Origin: Gilliamella sp. wkB112
GTDB lineage: Bacteria; Pseudomonadota; Gammaproteobacteria; Enterobacterales; Orbaceae
Direction of reading: 5' to 3'
Assembly (NCBI RefSeq): GCF_001690685.1
Contig: NZ_LZGL01000009.1
Coordinates: forward strand, 461,184 to 525,183
DNA: 64,000 nt
In this document: positions 19,172 through 29,525 of the stretch, piece after piece
How positions within the stretch are numbered: position 1 is the first letter of the stretch
Layout: each line of letters starts with the position of its first letter
The notes under the pieces: generated by a model
What the model saw: the letters and a program-made list of their open reading frames with translations, nothing else
Told to the model about the DNA's origin: nothing
Database searches by the model: none
Made by a program: the position numbers and the translations under genes

Positions 19172-19852
19172 ATGCTCAAACTACATATTAAAAAACATTT
19201 GGCTTCATTTTCATTTGTATTTAACCAAGACATAGAATGTCAAGGTATCACCGCTATTTTAGGTGTTTCAGGTTCAGGTAAATCAACGCTAATTAACCTT
19301 ATAAATGGTTTAATCAAACCAGATATCGGTAGTATCATCCTTAATGAAGTTACTCTAGTTGATACTGAGCAGAATATTTTTATTTCTCCGGAAAAACGAC
19401 ATATTGGTACCGTTTTTCAAGATGCTTTGTTGTTTCCACATTATAAAGTTATTAAAAATCTGACTTATGGTACTAACCATAAATTACCAGAAAGATTTAA
19501 TGAAATTGTCGATGTTCTCAATATTCGTCCATTATTAAATCGTTATCCCGCTATGCTTTCCGGTGGTGAAAAACAACGTGTAGCAATTGGACGGGCATTA
19601 TTAACTAATCCCAAATTATTATTAATGGATGAGCCGTTATCAGCTTTAGATATGCCACGGAAAAAAGAACTTTTATCCTACATTGATAGTTTAGTCAATG
19701 AATTAAAAATACCAATTATTTATGTTACTCATAATATCAATGAAGTAAAACGTATTGCGGATGAAGTAGCAATTTTAGATCAAGGCAAACTATATGATTA
19801 TGGCAAAACCGAAATTATTTTACAAAGTGATTATTTAAAACAATGGTTATAA
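19172..19852 (+). CDS. modC: Molybdate ABC transporter ATPase, short form without Mop domain
   Basis: ModC powers molybdate import. The ATPase core is intact: Walker A GVSGSGKST, signature LSGGEKQRVAIGRA, Walker B LLLMDEPLSALD and the H-loop IIYVTHNINEV. The protein is only 226 residues against about 352 in E. coli: it stops at the end of the nucleotide-binding domain, so the C-terminal TOBE/Mop oxyanion-binding domain is missing. The 3' end overlaps the convergent lpxH gene by 22 bases. Molybdate feedback on transport through the Mop domain would be absent, leaving ModE as the visible control. Confidence 0.93.
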   Translation: MLKLHIKKHLASFSFVFNQDIECQGITAILGVSGSGKSTLINLINGLIKPDIGSIILNEVTLVDTEQNIFISPEKRHIGTVFQDALLFPHYKVIKNLTYGTNHKLPERFNEIVDVLNIRPLLNRYPAMLSGGEKQRVAIGRALLTNPKLLLMDEPLSALDMPRKKELLSYIDSLVNELKIPIIYVTHNINEVKRIADEVAILDQGKLYDYGKTEIILQSDYLKQWL

Positions 19853-20577
19853 AGTTGAATATTGTCACTGTTACTTTCTTGCTTAATATATGAAACCCCA
19901 TCATGCCATGCACCAAGCACAATTCTTTTTACCGGCTTCTCATTGATTAAAAAAACATGAGTTGCTGGTTTATGGGTATGACCATGAATCATGATATCAG
20001 CATGATATTTAATCATCATTTTCACGACAGTTTGTTGATTAACATCCATAATAGTTTCCGATTTCACTCTATTATGTTGACTACTTTTTTGGCGCAATTT
20101 TATTGCTATTTTTAATCGAATAAACAAAGGCATGCATAAAAATAGTTTTTGTAACCAACTACAATGCATGATTTTACGAAATCTTTGATAGTGTGGATCA
20201 TCGGTACAAAGCAAATCTCCATGTAGAAAAATAATACTGTTTTCTGACTTCACTAAGCAATTAATATCGGTTAATAATGTCATATCACAAGATTTGGCAT
20301 ATTGTTTACCTAATAAAAAATCACGATTGCCACAAACAAAATATTTTTTAATATGCCGATTAGATAAAGACTGTAATGCACTAGCTATTTGTTTATGCAA
20401 GATAGAATTGACATCATCACCAACCCAATAATCAAACAGATCACCTAAAATATAGAGTTCACAATTATCAGGTAAAGTATCCAAAAAAGATAATAAGCCC
20501 GCAGTAATTTCGGGCTCATCATCGGTTAAATGGATATCGGCAATAAAATAACGAGTTGGATTATTCAACCGTAACAC
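19831..20577 (-). CDS. lpxH: UDP-2,3-diacylglucosamine diphosphatase
   Basis: LpxH cleaves UDP-2,3-diacylglucosamine to lipid X and UMP in lipid A synthesis. The 248-residue protein has the calcineurin-type metallophosphatase ligands: FIADIHL (family DxH), [24 protein letters not shown] and [10 protein letters not shown]. The likely start is GTG at 20577, which overlaps the end of ppiB by 17 bases; a TTG three codons on is possible. The lpxH-ppiB neighbourhood is conserved in E. coli. Confidence 0.95.
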   Translation of the reverse strand: MLRLNNPTRYFIADIHLTDDEPEITAGLLSFLDTLPDNCELYILGDLFDYWVGDDVNSILHKQIASALQSLSNRHIKKYFVCGNRDFLLGKQYAKSCDMTLLTDINCLVKSENSIIFLHGDLLCTDDPHYQRFRKIMHCSWLQKLFLCMPLFIRLKIAIKLRQKSSQHNRVKSETIMDVNQQTVVKMMIKYHADIMIHGHTHKPATHVFLINEKPVKRIVLGAWHDGVSYIKQESNSDNIQLYNHCFK

Positions 20578-21052
20578 TCGAAATTAAAACATCTTCAACC
20601 GGAACGTCGGAATGCATACCATTACGACCTGTTTTTACCGCTTTGATTTTATCAATAACTTCAAGTCCATCAACTACTTCAGCAAAAACACAATAACCAT
20701 AACCATTAACATCAGCTGAACGATAGTTTAAATAATCGTTATCAACCACATTAATAAAAAATTGAGCAGTAGCCGAATGCGGATCTGAAGTGCGTGCCAT
20801 AGCTAAAGTACCACGATTATTTTTGAGTCCATTAGCTGCTTCATTTTTAATTGGCGCTTTAGTCTTTTTCTGTTTCATATCAGGTTCAAAACCACCACCT
20901 TGAATCATGAAATTATTGATTACACGATGAAAAATGGTGTTGTTGTAAAAACCTTCTTTACAATAATTAACAAAATTTTTAACCGTTTCAGGAGCTTGAT
21001 CGTCAAATGTTTTGATTTTAATGTCACCAAATGTAGTGTGAAATATAATCAT
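20561..21052 (-). CDS. ppiB: Peptidyl-prolyl cis-trans isomerase B (cyclophilin)
   Basis: Cytoplasmic cyclophilin that accelerates proline isomerisation during folding. The 163-residue protein (E. coli PpiB is 164) has the catalytic [15 protein letters not shown] segment and [23 protein letters not shown], which includes the conserved active-site residues. There is no signal peptide, which separates it from the periplasmic PpiA. It is followed by lpxH with a short overlap. Confidence 0.96.
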   Translation of the reverse strand: MIIFHTTFGDIKIKTFDDQAPETVKNFVNYCKEGFYNNTIFHRVINNFMIQGGGFEPDMKQKKTKAPIKNEAANGLKNNRGTLAMARTSDPHSATAQFFINVVDNDYLNYRSADVNGYGYCVFAEVVDGLEVIDKIKAVKTGRNGMHSDVPVEDVLISSVTVE

Positions 21053-21126
21053 AAAATGTTCCTTATTTTAATTTCTATTCAAAATAATTCTTTAAAACGT
21101 AAATCGTGAGTTTAAATAGAGATCTC

Positions 21127-21978
21127 TCACTTACTAAACTTTTCACACGCTTCAAGAGTATTACTCATTAGCATGGCAACAGTCATTGGCCCAACTCCAC
21201 CAGGAACAGGAGTTATCCATCCAGCTTTTTGGGATGCAGCAGCAAATTCAACATCACCAGCAAGTTTACCATCAGGCAGGCGATTAATACCAACATCAAT
21301 GACTATTGAACCAGGTTTTATCCATTCACCTTTTACATAATTAGGGATACCTACACCCGCAACTACAATATCGGCATTACTAACATGTTTAGCTAAATCA
21401 ACGGTGCGACTATGAGTTATAGTTGTTGTACAACCCAATAACAATAGTTCAAGAGCCATAGGACGACCAACAATACTGGACGCACCCACTACGGTGGCAT
21501 TTAACCCAGAAAGTTTTACTCCAGTTGACTGCAACATTTTTATGACCCCATATGGAGTACAAGGTCGTAAGATAGGATCACGTTGTAATAAATGACCAAT
21601 ATTATAAGGATGAAAACCATCTACATCTTTACAAGGTTCAATTCGTTCCAACACTTTGGTTTTATCAATATTATCCGGCAAAGGTAGTTGAACTAAGATG
21701 CCATGAACATCATCGCGTTGATTTAATTCGTCAATAAGTGCTAATAATTCTTGAGTCGTAGCAGTAGGAAAGTCATAAGCAAATGAGGTGAATCCAACAT
21801 CATCACAGGCTTTTTGTTTATTTTTAACATAAATTTTTGAAGCTGGATCTGAGCCAACTTGTATTACTGCTAGACCTGGAACAGTTAATCCCGCTACAAT
21901 TCGTTGTTTTACTTTAGTAGCAATTTCATTTCGCACTTGTTGTGCTAATGCTTTTCCATCAATTATTTTTGCTGTCAT
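21127..21978 (-). CDS. folD: Methylenetetrahydrofolate dehydrogenase/cyclohydrolase
   Basis: The bifunctional FolD oxidises 5,10-methylene-THF with NADP+ and hydrolyses the product to 10-formyl-THF, feeding purine and fMet synthesis. The 283-residue protein carries [14 protein letters not shown] with the catalytic lysine, [35 protein letters not shown] for NADP, and the late [14 protein letters not shown]. An in-frame ATG six codons upstream exists; I chose the ATG giving MTAKIIDG because the family starts there. Confidence 0.96.
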   Translation of the reverse strand: MTAKIIDGKALAQQVRNEIATKVKQRIVAGLTVPGLAVIQVGSDPASKIYVKNKQKACDDVGFTSFAYDFPTATTQELLALIDELNQRDDVHGILVQLPLPDNIDKTKVLERIEPCKDVDGFHPYNIGHLLQRDPILRPCTPYGVIKMLQSTGVKLSGLNATVVGASSIVGRPMALELLLLGCTTTITHSRTVDLAKHVSNADIVVAGVGIPNYVKGEWIKPGSIVIDVGINRLPDGKLAGDVEFAAASQKAGWITPVPGGVGPMTVAMLMSNTLEACEKFSK

Positions 21979-22055
21979 CAGCTTGCCAATCCTCATTAAA
22001 TTAATGAGCTATTCTCGCAAAAGATTTTATTAATGTCTATTCACAAGTAAATTGA

Positions 22056-22730
22056 TTACTGCAGTTCAGCTAAGATTTGTTGATATTGTTCGTCTATATT
22101 AGTAATAACGGTACAAATATGAGCATCAAAAGCTTTTAATTTTGGTTTTTGAGTCTTCCATTCATTTTTAGAAATTTGTTTAATGGCACTATAATTTTTT
22201 AATAAATCGAATTGTAAAATACTGCTGCCAACCACGTTATAAAAAATATGTTGTCCAATATCCTCACCTTCTTGTCTGATATTATTATAATTCTGGTAAT
22301 AGAATCGGGTTTCACCATTATCAGTTAAGATTGACCGGCGTAACAATTTAACCAGTCTTTTATATAATTTATTCAATTGACTATGCAATTCATTGTCATC
22401 ACCTAATTTGGTTTTTATCGCCTGATCAAACGTTTGTTTTACCTCACTCAAAAGGGTAAAAGCTTGTTGTTCTAACTGTGGTAATTGTTGACGCAAGTCT
22501 TGTTGAAATTGTTTGGTTTCCTTTATTAATTTCGGATCTAGGTTCATAGATTTATTATTCAATACTACCTCACCCTTCGGGGTGATTATCAAATCAGTTG
22601 TTTTATTAAAAATATGGACATTTACTTTATTTATGACAATGTCATAACTTGGGTTAACTTTACATTCCTTGTGTGCAGCAAGTAGTGACATAGGCACTAA
22701 TAATGAAATAAATAACAGTTTTTTTAACAT
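22056..22730 (-). CDS. DUF2884 family exported protein (YggN-like)
   Basis: A 224-residue protein with a clear signal peptide (MLKKLLFISLLVPMSLLAAH) and a mature part whose start (CKVNPSYDIVINKVNVHIFNKTTDLIITPKGEVVLNNKSM) resembles the YggN/DUF2884 periplasmic family. The middle is rich in glutamine and charged residues and is probably helical (about residues 70-130). The function is unknown. It stands between folD and grxA with a gap on each side, so it is likely a single-gene transcript. Confidence 0.7.
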   Translation of the reverse strand: MLKKLLFISLLVPMSLLAAHKECKVNPSYDIVINKVNVHIFNKTTDLIITPKGEVVLNNKSMNLDPKLIKETKQFQQDLRQQLPQLEQQAFTLLSEVKQTFDQAIKTKLGDDNELHSQLNKLYKRLVKLLRRSILTDNGETRFYYQNYNNIRQEGEDIGQHIFYNVVGSSILQFDLLKNYSAIKQISKNEWKTQKPKLKAFDAHICTVITNIDEQYQQILAELQ

Positions 22731-23034
22731 AACTACATCCTAGCGGTTCACCAATGAGATTAGAACTACTCACCAATAAAAAATAATATAACTTTCATTT
22801 AATGTTTTAGTATTCATTATATTTTAAGTTAACACCTTAATTTGATTTTACTAATCAATAATGTTTAAAAAATTTACAGTTAAATCAGAGTTACTAATTA
22901 TAATCGTTTTCTGGCTTTATAATAGTATGATCGATAGATATAATCTATTTAACCAAATATGAATATCTGCTTTTTTTTCTATAAAAGTTAAGTATAGTAA
23001 TTATATTTATTAAATAAACAATTAGAGGTGATGA
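22731..23034. other. Intergenic region upstream of grxA
   Basis: About 300 bases of AT-rich DNA between the divergent DUF2884 gene and grxA. It must hold both promoters. I see an AGAGGTG ribosome-binding site directly before grxA, and no RNA gene or repeat. Confidence 0.4.
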
Positions 23035-23301
23035 ATGTATACTGTAATTTTTGGGCGATCTGGCTGTCCTTATTGTGCCCGAGCAAAAGAATTAGCCGAA
23101 AAATTATCCCAAGAACGTGATGATTTTTCCTATCGTTATGTAGATATTAATGCCGAAGGTATTACTAAAGAGGATCTATCCAAAAGTGTGGGGAAAACTG
23201 TAGAAACTGTGCCACAAATTTTCATTGACGAAAAACCAATTGGCGGATGTACTGACTTTGAAGCCTATGCCAAGGAACATTTAGGCCTTTATAAAGACTA
23301 G
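23035..23301 (+). CDS. grxA: Glutaredoxin 1
   Basis: An 88-residue thiol-disulfide oxidoreductase that uses glutathione to reduce ribonucleotide reductase and other targets. The CPYC active site occurs in FGRSGCPYCARAKELAEKL, and VETVPQIFIDEKPIGGCTDF carries the cis-proline and glutathione-binding segment. Its agreement with E. coli GrxA throughout favours this over GrxC. It has its own terminator. Confidence 0.96.
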   Translation: MYTVIFGRSGCPYCARAKELAEKLSQERDDFSYRYVDINAEGITKEDLSKSVGKTVETVPQIFIDEKPIGGCTDFEAYAKEHLGLYKD

Positions 23302-23331
23302 GCCTAATTACTAATTTAGTTGTATACCTTA

Positions 23332-23361
23332 AATATGCCACCACACAGTGGCATATTTTTT
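23332..23361 (+). terminator. Rho-independent terminator after grxA
   Basis: AATATGCCAC (23332-23341) pairs with GTGGCATATT (23348-23357) across a 6-base loop and runs into Ts, 30 bases after the grxA stop. It also separates grxA from the convergent tsaB. Confidence 0.88.
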
Positions 23362-23379
23362 ATACGAATATATGGTTAG

Positions 23380-24060
23380 TTACCGACCGGGTAGTTTTTT
23401 CCAAGTTACTTCATTACGCAAATAAGTTGGTTCTACATCTTCGACAGAGATTATTTGATTATTTTGCCATTTATGATTTGCAATCATGACAAGATCTTGT
23501 GCTTGAGGTAATAAAATATCACTTTGCTGGATATTTGTAAGCATATTGGGATAAGTTTGCCAACCAGTTCCTGCACTATAGTAATTTATGGAAACTTGTT
23601 TAACTTGTTCCACTATCCTTTCGGGAGCAATGACACATTCTGGAATGACCGCCTGCCATTGATTGTTAACCAACTGATATTGACCAAGATAAACTTCATT
23701 CATTCTGGCATCAATTGCAGCTACTACACTATTTGCCTGTTGAGTACGGTAAACTCCTTGAGCCAAGGTCATTAATGTTGATACGCCTATCATCGGTTTA
23801 TCAACTCCTAAGGCTAAGCCTTGAGCAACACCAATACCAATCCGAACGCCTGTGAAGCTACCTGGGCCTTGCCCAAAGGCAATTGCATCAACTTGGGAAA
23901 GAGCACAATTTGATTGTCTCAATATTTTGTCAATCATTGGTAAAATCTGTTGCGTATGATCACGAACGGATATAATAAAATCATGAGTGATCTCATTACG
24001 ATATAATAAAGCGACTGAACAAGCTTCAGTCGAGGTATCAATGGCTAAAATAGTACTCAT
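23380..24060 (-). CDS. tsaB: tRNA threonylcarbamoyladenosine biosynthesis protein TsaB
   Basis: TsaB is the scaffold partner of TsaD and TsaE in making t6A at position 37 of ANN-decoding tRNAs. The 226-residue protein has the ASKHA-fold start ILAIDTSTEACSVALL and the GQGPGSFTGVRIGIGVAQGLA segment typical of TsaB (YeaZ). It follows yoaA by 31 bases, the same order as in E. coli. Confidence 0.95.
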   Translation of the reverse strand: MSTILAIDTSTEACSVALLYRNEITHDFIISVRDHTQQILPMIDKILRQSNCALSQVDAIAFGQGPGSFTGVRIGIGVAQGLALGVDKPMIGVSTLMTLAQGVYRTQQANSVVAAIDARMNEVYLGQYQLVNNQWQAVIPECVIAPERIVEQVKQVSINYYSAGTGWQTYPNMLTNIQQSDILLPQAQDLVMIANHKWQNNQIISVEDVEPTYLRNEVTWKKLPGR

Positions 24061-24091
24061 CGTTTTTCCAGAAATGTTTAACTTATGTAGA

Positions 24092-25996
24092 TTATTTTTT
24101 AGTTAATAAAAAATTAATTACGTTATTTATATCTCGCGTTCTTGGTGAAGGCGGTAAGCTATTAATAAATGTTGCCCCATAAGATCTCATAACTAAACGA
24201 TTATCACAAATAATAACTGCACCACGATCATTATGGTGACGGATTAATCTTCCAACACCTTGCTTTAAGGTAATAACAGCCTCGGGTAATTGTACCTCAT
24301 TAAATGGATCTCCACCTTGCATTTGACAATCTTCCATACGAGCTTTAATTAAAGGATCATCAGGCGAAGTAAATGGTAATTTATCTATAATAACACATGA
24401 TAAGGTATCCCCTCTGACATCAATCCCTTCCCAAAAACTACTGGTAGCAATTAATAAAGCATTACCATTGTGAATGAATTGTTCTAATAATTTAACTTTA
24501 CTAGTTTCACCCTGCACTAAAACTAATAATTTAGTCACTTCTCGAAATTGTTTTGCCAAAGCATTCATCATGGCATACGAAGTACATAAAAAGAAACAAC
24601 GCCCATTATTAGCTTCGATAACAGGTAACAAAATATTAACCAGTTTTTCGGCATTACCTTGTTCATTAGGGGAAGGAATATAACGCGGAACACACATGAT
24701 GGTTTGATGCACGTAATCAAATGGGCTTTCTAATATAAGCGATTCTGCGTTAGTTAGTCCCAAACGTTTAGTAAAATAATCAAGCTGATTATCGACTGAT
24801 AACGTAGCGGAAGTAAAGATCCAACTACCTTTACGTTCATTTAATAACTCAGTAAATTTTTCAGCCACTGATAAAGGTGTTAGTGCAAAAACAAAATAAT
24901 TATAAGAGCTTTCATACCAATAGCTAAAACCAGGAACTTGAGTGTCAGTCAATCTTTTCAGCAATAAGTTATATTGATTAACTCTTTCAAAACAATTATC
25001 TAATGTTGTTGAACGACCTACCGCCAGTAATAAAACTTCCTGACAAAAATTTAAAGCATCAAAAAGGAAAGATAGCTCTTGTTTTACTGTCGGTTGCTTA
25101 AATAAATTACGTAAATTCCCTTTGGCATTTTGTTGATTAATTGCAAGTCTTAAATCTTGAGTACATTTTTGCAATTTATCTGCACATTGTTGTAACTGTG
25201 ACATGTCTTTAACCTCAGTACGGTAACTGAGATTAATTTCTTTAGCTAGGTCAAATAGTTGGCGACTAGTTAACTGTTGACCGAAATAATGACAAGCTAA
25301 ATCCGGAAGTTGGTGTGCTTCATCAAAAATCATCACTTCTGCTTTAGGAATTAGCTCACCAAACCCGGTATCTTTAACTACCACATCAGCTAAAAACAAA
25401 TGATGATTTACCACCACAATATCAGCATTTAATGCGCGTTTACGGGCTTTAACTACATAACAATCATTATAATGTTTACACTCACTACCGAGACAATTAT
25501 CGTTGGTGCTAGTTAATATTGGCCAAATTGTATTATCTTCAGTTACAGTAGTACATTTGCTAATATCACCATCCTTAGTTTTGATTGACCAGCTTTTAAC
25601 TCGAACTAAATCGACTCGTAAATCTTTATCAAGATCACCTGCGGCAGCATATTGATGATGTAATCTTTCTAAACATAGGTAGTTAGCACGCCCTTTAAGC
25701 AGAGAAACTTTGCCAGTGTAATTTAGTGCTTTTTTTATAATTGGTAGATCTTTACTAAAGAGTTGTTCTTGAAGATTTTTAGAACCAGTTGAAATAATAA
25801 CTTTTTTATCACTACGTAATGCAGGTACTAAATATGCAAACGTTTTACCCGTACCTGTTCCGGCTTCAACAACTAGTGATTGTTGTTTTTTTATTGACTC
25901 AGAAACTTTACTTGCCATGTTCCGTTGTGGTTCTCTAGCCACAAATCCATCGATCGTTTGAGCCAGTAAACCATTGTCAGCAAAATCATCAATCAC
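24092..25996 (-). CDS. yoaA: ATP-dependent DNA helicase YoaA (DinG/XPD family)
   Basis: A 634-residue superfamily 2 iron-sulfur helicase that in E. coli works with the polymerase subunit HolC (chi) to rescue damaged forks. It has Walker A EAGTGTGKT, the four-cysteine iron-sulfur region (YLCLERL through NCLGSECKHYNDC), the DEAH box MIFDEAHQLPD, and the late motifs SSFWEGIDVRGD and QGVGRLIRH. The start is GTG, aligning with E. coli YoaA. It forms an operon with tsaB. Confidence 0.95.
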   Translation of the reverse strand: MIDDFADNGLLAQTIDGFVAREPQRNMASKVSESIKKQQSLVVEAGTGTGKTFAYLVPALRSDKKVIISTGSKNLQEQLFSKDLPIIKKALNYTGKVSLLKGRANYLCLERLHHQYAAAGDLDKDLRVDLVRVKSWSIKTKDGDISKCTTVTEDNTIWPILTSTNDNCLGSECKHYNDCYVVKARKRALNADIVVVNHHLFLADVVVKDTGFGELIPKAEVMIFDEAHQLPDLACHYFGQQLTSRQLFDLAKEINLSYRTEVKDMSQLQQCADKLQKCTQDLRLAINQQNAKGNLRNLFKQPTVKQELSFLFDALNFCQEVLLLAVGRSTTLDNCFERVNQYNLLLKRLTDTQVPGFSYWYESSYNYFVFALTPLSVAEKFTELLNERKGSWIFTSATLSVDNQLDYFTKRLGLTNAESLILESPFDYVHQTIMCVPRYIPSPNEQGNAEKLVNILLPVIEANNGRCFFLCTSYAMMNALAKQFREVTKLLVLVQGETSKVKLLEQFIHNGNALLIATSSFWEGIDVRGDTLSCVIIDKLPFTSPDDPLIKARMEDCQMQGGDPFNEVQLPEAVITLKQGVGRLIRHHNDRGAVIICDNRLVMRSYGATFINSLPPSPRTRDINNVINFLLTKK

Positions 25997-26267
25997 TTAA
26001 AAAGTACCTAGTTAACCAAGAATAAGTTAGCAAAATCGATTAAAAATAGAAAATCTAATTACGACATTATACAGCATTATAAATACATAAATCCTGTATA
26101 TTGAATGGGGATAGCATCTTACACCAGAATTGAACAACTCACAAATTATGTAATTCACATTTCTTAATGTAGTTATAGTGATTTCTGAGTATAAATATAG
26201 AAAAAATAATTAATTTATAGTTAATTAAAGATCCACTTAGTATTACCTAAAATCACTTTAACAATTC

Positions 26268-27242
26268 TTATTTGATAAATTTAGTTTTTAAATAAATCAT
26301 GTATTGTATTACTGCTGATAAGTATTTTTTTTCTTTAAACATTAATTTTGAATAAGCGCGAATTGATGAAGTTTTTTTATTATTATATAAAGGTAAAATA
26401 TCATTTTTCCATGAAGATTTAGCTAAATAAAAATCATATAACTTTGATTTATAAGGTTGATGCCATGGTTTATTTTTAGTGATGTAGTGGATCAATATAG
26501 TATCCTCAGGTAAATTAGAGTCTTCATTTCCATAAAGTGATAACCCTAATAAATTATTATACTTTCTATCTAATATTTTTCTTTGGTTACCCACAACAAT
26601 ATTTAATACATCTTGATCTGGATAATTAAACTTCTCTCCACTATTAAGTAATTGCAAAGTTTTTGAGGTAACATCTATTTGACACCAAAGGTTGATATTA
26701 ATTAACATAACTCCAGAATTAAAATAGGTTCCTTTGACTATACCATATTTACTACATTGAGACTCCTGCATATAAGGCTCATCAGCCACTGCAGCAACTA
26801 CAATATTATCTAATGGAATGTCAAGAAGATTGTCTAAATGTTTGAGGCAAAGTGTATCACTATCGATATATAGCAATCTTTCCGTAATATTTTTTAAAAC
26901 AATTGGAGCTATCAATCTTACACAAGCTGCTATTGGAAATTGTTCGGTATTTTTATGATCAACTTGAAATTTATCATTAATAATATATTCTGTTATTGCT
27001 ATGTTCTCAGCTGAAATTAAAGTAAACTTTTGTCTATTCTCTTCAGAAATATTATGTGTAAATAAATGAAAATGGATTTGATGATTTTTATTATTTTCAA
27101 TAATAGAAATTATATCTACTCCGGCCGGTAAGGCATAATTATTATCAAAACAAAATAAAATATGTAAAACTTGTTTACTATTTACAAAATCATAGTTCAA
27201 TAGTTTATTTCTTTTATTAATAAATTTATCAACATCAATCAA
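26268..27242 (-). CDS. GT8 family glycosyltransferase (lipopolysaccharide type)
   Basis: A 324-residue retaining GT8 transferase related to WaaJ/WaaO, which add glucose or galactose to lipopolysaccharide core. It shows the N-terminal nucleotide-sugar fold (HILFCFDNNYALPAGVDI), the metal-binding DxD as YIDSDTLC, the acceptor-side YFNSGVMLININLW, PDQDVLN and IHYITKNKPWH. The C-terminal helical extension ends in a lysine-rich amphipathic tail (IQYMIYLKTKFIK) suited to membrane contact. The start is TTG with AAGGA 8 bases before it. It lies 10 bases after the next GT8 gene, so the two are co-transcribed. Sugar and acceptor cannot be told. Confidence 0.9.
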   Translation of the reverse strand: MIDVDKFINKRNKLLNYDFVNSKQVLHILFCFDNNYALPAGVDIISIIENNKNHQIHFHLFTHNISEENRQKFTLISAENIAITEYIINDKFQVDHKNTEQFPIAACVRLIAPIVLKNITERLLYIDSDTLCLKHLDNLLDIPLDNIVVAAVADEPYMQESQCSKYGIVKGTYFNSGVMLININLWCQIDVTSKTLQLLNSGEKFNYPDQDVLNIVVGNQRKILDRKYNNLLGLSLYGNEDSNLPEDTILIHYITKNKPWHQPYKSKLYDFYLAKSSWKNDILPLYNNKKTSSIRAYSKLMFKEKKYLSAVIQYMIYLKTKFIK

Positions 27243-27252
27243 AATATATTCC

Positions 27253-28230
27253 TTAACGCTTTTTAAATAATTTATGTTTTAAATAAAGCAAATAATATTT
27301 AAATGCAGAAACATATTTGTGCTGGCTTACTAATAGTTTTGCATATCGCCTTGTCGTAGAAGGTGCATTTTCGTTAGCTAATAATAATTTATCATTTGCC
27401 CATGGTGAAGAAGCTATGTATTGCCGGTAAGTTGGAGTTAGATATAACTTATACCATGGTTTATTACCTGTGACATAATGGATAATTACTGCATCTTGAT
27501 CAATCCGAAGATCCTCATTACCAGCAACAGTAAGCGAGGTAAGATTATTAAAACATCTAGGTAAAAATACTGTTTTACCTTGCATTAAAATATTAAGAAC
27601 ATCTTGATCTGCAAATTTATATACTTCACCACTATTAATCATAGCGAATGCTTTATCGGTCAGATTGTTTTTAACCCACATATCTGTGTTAATATATATC
27701 ATACCTGCATTAAAATATTCACCATAAGGTATACCACATGCAGCACATTGTTTTTCTTGTGTCTTGTCAACATCTGGAACCACTGCTGAATATTTATTAT
27801 CTAAATTAATCTTAATTAACCCATTAAGATTATTAGTACATAAAACATCACAATCTAAATATAAAACCCGTGAAGTAACTTTATTTAAAAGTTGTGGAAC
27901 AATAAACCGTAAACAAGTAGATGCTGAAACATGTAAAACTAGAGTGTCAGGATTAATCGAAAAATCTTCACTAATCTCATAACAAATAATTGTTATATTA
28001 TTTTTATTTAATTCATTAAAACGCTCAATTTTCGCATTTGAAACTTTATTAGCAAATAAATGGAAAACTAGATTTTTATCTGGATTATTGATAATTACAG
28101 AAGATATAGCAATACCAGCTGGCATTGCATAATTATCATCAAAACACAAAGCAATATGCAAAGTTGATTGCGATGTAACTGAATTCTCAAATATTGTTGA
28201 TATTTGACTTATAAAAATATTTTCTTGCAT
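27253..28230 (-). CDS. GT8 family glycosyltransferase
   Basis: A 325-residue GT8 transferase, first gene of a two-gene leftward unit with the GT8 gene that follows. It has the fold start HIALCFDDNYAMPAGIAIS, the metal-binding triad as YLDCDVLC (Asp-Cys-Asp, still a DxD), YFNAGMIYINTDMW, ADQDVLN and IHYVTGNKPWY. The C-terminus (KYVSAFKYYLLYLKHKLFKKR) repeats the basic amphipathic tail seen in the other members of the island. It diverges from the plus-strand GT8 gene at 28370 across 139 bases. Confidence 0.9.
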   Translation of the reverse strand: MQENIFISQISTIFENSVTSQSTLHIALCFDDNYAMPAGIAISSVIINNPDKNLVFHLFANKVSNAKIERFNELNKNNITIICYEISEDFSINPDTLVLHVSASTCLRFIVPQLLNKVTSRVLYLDCDVLCTNNLNGLIKINLDNKYSAVVPDVDKTQEKQCAACGIPYGEYFNAGMIYINTDMWVKNNLTDKAFAMINSGEVYKFADQDVLNILMQGKTVFLPRCFNNLTSLTVAGNEDLRIDQDAVIIHYVTGNKPWYKLYLTPTYRQYIASSPWANDKLLLANENAPSTTRRYAKLLVSQHKYVSAFKYYLLYLKHKLFKKR

Positions 28231-28369
28231 ATAAAATGTTTAATAATGGTTTGAAATCTAGATATATTGTAACATATATAAAATTAAACAAAGAACTAAT
28301 AAACAATTTTAAGTTGACATATCTACTAGCAAATGACTAAATATTAAGGATAGATCTTTAAGAGCATTA

Positions 28370-29329
28370 ATGATGAACAAGAATATTATTAACATAGCAT
28401 ATTGTACTGATTCCAATTATTTGGAACATGTAGGTGTATCTATTATCTCTATTATTTTAAATAACATGCATAATAATATTCATTTTCATGTTTTTTTATA
28501 TGATGTTTCTTTTGAAGAACAACAAAAATTACAGAAAATAAGTTCATCTATAACTATTTATTCAATTCCACCAGAAGAACTAAATAAATATGAAGATACT
28601 CAAAATAATAAAATAAAACATATTAATCGATCCATGTATATCCGCTTATCTGTACCTCGATTATTGTACCAAAAAATAGACAATTTTATTTATCTAGACG
28701 CCGATATGCTATGTTTTGCTGACATTTCACCAATTTTGAATGTAAATATAAATTCTGTTATTTGTGCGGTATCTCCCGACTCTTTAAATAATAATAATAT
28801 ATTAAAAAATCAGGAGAGACTCGAATTAACCACACAAAATTATTTTAATTCAGGTTTTTTATACATAAATATCAACAATTGGATGAGTTTTGATACTGAA
28901 AATAAAGTCAATCAAATATTATTGAATTCGCAATATTCAGAAAAGTTGATATATCCAGATCAAGATGCACTAAATATCATTCTACAGAATAAAGTCTCGT
29001 TTATTGATAATAAATGGAATTATCTATTCACTTGGATGGATGACAAACAAAAGCAGAACTTTTTCTACAATAAAACAATTTTGCCATATATTATTCATTT
29101 TACTGGTGCAAGAAAAATATGGTATCAAGAACATAAAGGATTGGCTCAAGATATTTATTGTTTCTATAAACATTTTACTCCGTGGGCAACAACACCTCTG
29201 GCTAGTTATAAAACTAAAATGCGTATAAGTGACTATCGGATCTATGCAAAAAGCTATTTTCAAAAAGGTAAAATTATTAATGCAGCTAGAAACTATATTA
29301 TTTATTTGACTAAAAAATTAAAAAGATAA
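28370..29329 (+). CDS. GT8 family glycosyltransferase, divergent member
   Basis: A 319-residue GT8 transferase with DxD as YLDADMLC, YFNSGFLYININNW, PDQDALN and IHFTGARKIWY. The last motif differs from the IHY.T.NKPWY form of its neighbours, and the N-terminus lacks the longer leader of the others, so it probably uses another donor or acceptor. It is alone on the plus strand between two leftward genes. The basic tail NYIIYLTKKLKR is retained. Confidence 0.9.
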   Translation: MMNKNIINIAYCTDSNYLEHVGVSIISIILNNMHNNIHFHVFLYDVSFEEQQKLQKISSSITIYSIPPEELNKYEDTQNNKIKHINRSMYIRLSVPRLLYQKIDNFIYLDADMLCFADISPILNVNINSVICAVSPDSLNNNNILKNQERLELTTQNYFNSGFLYININNWMSFDTENKVNQILLNSQYSEKLIYPDQDALNIILQNKVSFIDNKWNYLFTWMDDKQKQNFFYNKTILPYIIHFTGARKIWYQEHKGLAQDIYCFYKHFTPWATTPLASYKTKMRISDYRIYAKSYFQKGKIINAARNYIIYLTKKLKR

Positions 29330-29525
29330 TAAATAGGTTCGAAGTGAACATATTAGCTAACATACATAAATTTTAATGATAACTAATATAAGTTCATTAA
29401 TATTAAACTTCTAAAGTTAGTAAATTTATAGCTCAGCTTTATTTTTGATCTTGTTTGTAAGTCAAAAACCTATAATTGTAACTTGTCCATTGTTAGAATA
29501 ATCTTATTCTAAATTTAATTTATAC

